Shown piece by piece: positions 60,695-64,000 of a stretch of 64,000 nucleotides of DNA. This DNA comes from Gnetum montanum. Its lineage: Eukaryota > Streptophyta > Gnetopsida > Gnetales > Gnetaceae. The position numbers and the translations under genes were made by a program. The stretch lies in the NCBI GenBank assembly GCA_015680685.1, contig MNCI01003028.1, positions 4,093 through 68,092 of the forward strand. Direction: 5' to 3'. Numbering within the stretch: the first letter of the stretch is position 1; each line of letters opens with the position of its first letter. The notes under the pieces were generated by a model. The model saw only the letters and a list, made by a program, of their open reading frames with translations, ran no database searches and was not told the origin of the DNA.

Positions 60695-61589
60695 TGTGAC
60701 ATTCAAAACATTGGTGGCTAGAACACCAAGAGGTCCACGAGCATACAGCCTAACCCCGAATCTATGTGAGGGCCATGTTGGAAAATGGAAATGAGGTGCA
60801 TTTAATGGTTTGGTCAATTAGATAGGGACTTACGTGGTGTTAAAATGACCGTATGTAAGAAGGGTTTGTACTACGTTACACGTGAGCATCGGATCTAGCT
60901 AAGTTAGAGCATAGCAAGGTGTCCCATCTTGAGAACAGTGACGTGAATGTGAAAATATGTATGAGAAAATGAGAAAATACAAGTGTTATGCTAAATTCCA
61001 AAGAGAAATGCTTGAGAAATGCAATAGAATTTGAGAACAGTAGTGCACTACCCCAAAAGAGGGAGCATAGCTAATTCACAAAGGGTCTCGAAAGATACAC
61101 AATGTACAATAGGCACAATGGGAGCATAATCATAGCCTCGGTGGTGTTAGGGTGTGAATTCTGATGCTGACTATGTTAAACTATTCCTACTAGGTTAGTA
61201 GCCACGATGTACCATGTGATGTTTTACAGGGCTACAATGAGGCTACAGTGTACTGTGTGGGGTAGTTGTGCCTCTTTGCTGGTGTGGTGTGCTATGGGTC
61301 TCGTTCACCCATGGAGCTAAGTGTCAAGATGCCAAAGCACCAAATGCTAAATGAAGGTGCCAACTGTCCCCCTGGTGAAAAATGGAAGCCAACCCACCTT
61401 TGAAACATTAGGACATAGGGGTATTTATAGGGCTAGGGTGGGTGGGTGGGGTCATGAGAAAAATTAGGTGCCACGTGGCAATGTTGAAGGAAAATGTAGA
61501 TTAGGTGCCACGTGGCAGTGTTGTGGGTGGGGTCACGAGAAAAATTAAAAAAAATTTCTAACTTTGCCTACTATGCTTGTTTCGTATTA

Positions 61590-61870
61590 AGTGCGGGACA
61601 CGAGACGCTGGCTGTTGGGCTCATCCTATGTTATGTGCAGGACATGGAATATTGGCTGCTATGCTCATACAATGTTACATGCAGCACATGGGACATTGGC
61701 TGCTACACTCATCCCATGTTACATGCAGAACATAGGACATTAGGTGCTGGGCTAATCCTGTGTTACATGCAGGACATGGAACACTAATTGCTATGCTTGT
61801 CCCATGTTATGTGTAGCACATGGGATGCTGGCTGCTGGGCTTGTCCTATGTTATGTGTAGGACATGGGAC
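61590..61870 (-). repeat. About 46-bp tandem array within the LTR
   Basis: About six units of ATGTTACATGCAGGACATGG then GACATTGGCTGCTA and CTCATCC. A 91-codon open stretch (61512-61787) is a translation of this array and not a gene. Confidence 0.8.
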
Positions 61871-62089
61871 ACTTCTCAGTGTCAAGATGTCTACACTGCA
61901 CAGTGTAGCAGAGCGTAGCATGAACACTTAGTGAAATTTTGACTTACCACACCCGTCACACTATCTATGCTACCTATTATAATAGAGCGTAGCACAAACA
62001 CTTTATGAAATTTTGACTTGCCATGCCCATCACGCTATTTATGCTACAAAGCATAGCATGAACACTTTGTGAGATTTTGACCTACCATG

Positions 62090-62350
62090 CTTGTCATGCT
62101 GTCTACGCTATAGAGCTTGACAAGTGTGCTACATAGCTTGATAGGTTTGCTACACTGTAGAGCTTGATAGGTGTGCTACATTGTCTATGCTGCAGATCTT
62201 GATAGGTTGCTACATTGTCTATGCTGCAGAGCTTGATAAGTATGCTACATAGCTTGATAGGTGTGCTACATTATCTACACTTTAGAGCTTGACAATTATG
62301 TTGCATAGCTTGATAGGTGTGCTATGTTGTCTATGCTGTAGAGCTTGACA
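62090..62350 (-). repeat. About 35-45-bp tandem array within the LTR
   Basis: Six to eight units of GAGCTTGATAGGTGTGCTAC then ATTGTCTATGCTGTA with variants. Absent from the other two LTRs at this position. Confidence 0.75.
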
Positions 62351-62510
62351 CCAGACTTAGAATAATTTTTCCCAAGTTTTGACACTTAGAAAAATTTGCA
62401 AAAGTGCCATTATTTTGACATTTCGAAAAATTTTGGCAAAGTGCCACCATTTTGACAGTTAGCCAAATTTTCAGTTAAGATGCCAAGATTTGAAATTTTG
62501 TGGTGTTTCA

Positions 62511-64000
62511 ATGGCCCCTCTTTATTGTTCTTTAGAGGAGTGGCTCAAGAGATGTCAACAAAGAATTACAAAACACCATAGGAAATGTGCCACCAACATC
62601 ACTCGTTGGTACAAGATCGAATGTTGCTTCACCATGCGCAAGAGTGATATGGGAATAAGGGTATGCTAAGGAATAAGGGATATAAGCAATGCTAGGGAGA
62701 TGAAATTTAAATGGTGGAAATGAAATGCAAATAGTGGATGATGATGTAAAATGCAAATTCAACATGATTGACAGTGACCATGGCTTGAATTGGTTCATGC
62801 CTGAAATGTTGACCTCTCATCGGAGTGCTTATGAGAGTGTGAAAATCAATCTAAGGCTAGGCCAGTTGTGAAGTTACAACATTGTCAATTTTCTTGGGAA
62901 TGTGCTTTTCCCCATTCTCTCTCTCTCTCTCTCTTTTTTACTTTGTTGTGTTGCGTGGAAAACCTTCTTTGGGTTTGGCTTACTATTGAATGCTAACTGC
63001 AAGTTGGCCATCAAGAAGATGGACTTTGTTTTGATGCATCCACATCACATCTATAGGATAGGTGTTTCCTACTAGGAATGAGTTGTGTTTCATCCGCTTA
63101 GGCTTTGACCATGCAACAGAGGCTCCCCACAGGATGAGTGGTTTTACATCCACCATGGGTTCTATAGTTGATGTGAAGAGAATGTCATATGCATCACAAT
63201 GTGTATACATCCAAGGGATGTGTAATCATGAGTATGTGGGAGATGAGAGGATATTAGGATGAAGGAGTGGATGTGCATAGGTTGTAATGAGGATGAGGGA
63301 GATGTGCACTCTTTAGTGGCTCAACTAGTCCAATCATGCACATCAGGTCAATGTGGTAACTTGTTGCTACGATGAGATGTATCTTTGCATGACCGCCTCC
63401 AAGGCTTTGTCCTGCAAGCACAAATTAGAGAAGATAAGGAAACCACAAAATATGAAATGTAAGTGCAAATTCCAAATGTGAAGATGTTGCAAGTGCTAGA
63501 TGCGAAGATGTTGTAAATATCAAATGATGTGCCAGTTGTAAGTGCTCAAGAAGCTAGTGAAAGTGCTAGGGCGATGATGTTGCGAGTCCTTTGAAGGTCG
63601 CACTAATGGCAGGTGCTCCAAAAAATTAGTAGAAAGGCGAGTGCCCCAAGGGTTTCACCAATGGCAGGTGCTCGAATAGATCAGCAACATGCCAGTTTAA
63701 AGTCTTGGTAGACCATGAACCCAATTTATGTTCCTAGCAAACCATGATGTGCTAGTTTATAGTCCTAGTAGACTATTGGATGCTAGTGTAATGTCATAGT
63801 GGATAGTGGATGTTGTGCTAGTTTAACATCATAACCCAAGGACAAGCCATTGTGCTAGTTTAATGTCATGACCCAAGGACTATCTATGCCAGTTTATAGT
63901 CATAGCGGATTGGGGCTTACCTTGCTTGTGTAAGGTGCAATGCTACATGCATAGTCATGTTGTGTTCCTGCAAGATCTTGCAAAAATAAACTAGAAAAAC
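62511..64000 (-). mobile_element. Third Tat-like element, 3' internal end, running off the window
   Basis: On the minus strand the polypurine tract AATAAAGAGGGGCCAT (62527-62512) abuts the LTR at 62510. Further in, the sequence is the inverted counterpart of 52331-53880 and, from about 63700, of the 51660-52330 tandem array. Coding domains would lie beyond 64000. A (CT)n run is at 62915-62936. Open frames here (62532-62798, 62983-63210, 63062-63262) are not genes. Confidence 0.75.
63700..63920 (-). repeat. Tandem array related to 51660-52330, inverted
   Basis: On the plus strand units read TGCTAGTTTATAGTCCTAGT then AGAC, the reverse complement of the CTATGAC-TATAAACTAGCA core. About seven units. 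Confidence 0.75.

Larger units (their letters stand above)
60695..62510 (-). repeat. 3' LTR of a third, inverted Tat-like element
   Basis: About 1816 bp, the reverse complement of the LTR type at 35557 and 53888: the plus strand opens TGTGACATTCAAAACATTGG and ends TTTTGTGGTGTTTCA. It is longer than the other two because of two internal tandem arrays (61590-61870 and 62090-62350). Confidence 0.8.

Noticed and set aside
61512-61787. 91-codon open frame as a repeat protein
   Set aside because: It is a translation of a roughly 46-bp tandem array inside an LTR; the unit length is not a multiple of three.

Overview
This window is nuclear plant DNA, most likely from a large-genome species; a gymnosperm is my best guess. 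The evidence is nested, old, stop-ridden LTR retrotransposons of plant lineages, an L1-type LINE, and a single spliced gene of cold/ABA-response type. The sequence also carries a 183-base run of N (10173-10355) and two single Ns (23458, 23740), so it is a draft assembly. The species cannot be fixed from what I can see.

Layout: 1-5300 is AT-rich and mostly unrecognised, with a small tandem repeat at 1245-1410. About 6000-10172 holds a decayed L1-type LINE on the plus strand, next to a gap. 11407-14921 is a gag-only LTR retrotransposon on the minus strand with both LTRs, a tRNA-iMet-like primer site and a polypurine tract. 15683-19267 is a pair of about 1.6 kb LTR-like repeats (TGATG...CATCA) separated by only 405 bp.

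20322-23827 (minus) is the only intact gene I can support. It has five exons whose phases join to 837 codons plus a stop. The product is acidic and disordered, and its C-terminus looks like the LTI65/RD29/CAP160 low-temperature/ABA-induced family. Its promoter carries a TATA box and two ABRE-type sites. A 281-bp nearly identical inverted copy of that promoter lies in intron 1, bounded exactly by the two single Ns; it is either a real palindrome or an assembly error.

25416 to about 58680 is a nest. The outer element resembles the Athila lineage of Ty3/gypsy (LTRs 25416-26355 and 57802 to about 58680; gag, protease, RT, RNase H, integrase, then a coiled-coil-rich third ORF). It is split by a 19.9-kb Tat/Ogre-like Ty3/gypsy element (35557-55473) with a 5-bp target duplication (TTCTT/TTCTC). 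The inner element has gag, protease, RT and two RNase H domains, then integrase. Its protease and RT are separated by about 6.7 kb that holds an antisense reading frame and may be an intron. A third relative, inverted, enters at 60695 and runs off the right edge.

All the retroelement coding regions are broken, with stops mainly where Gln or Trp codons are expected. This is consistent with long-term C-to-T decay of methylated, silenced copies.
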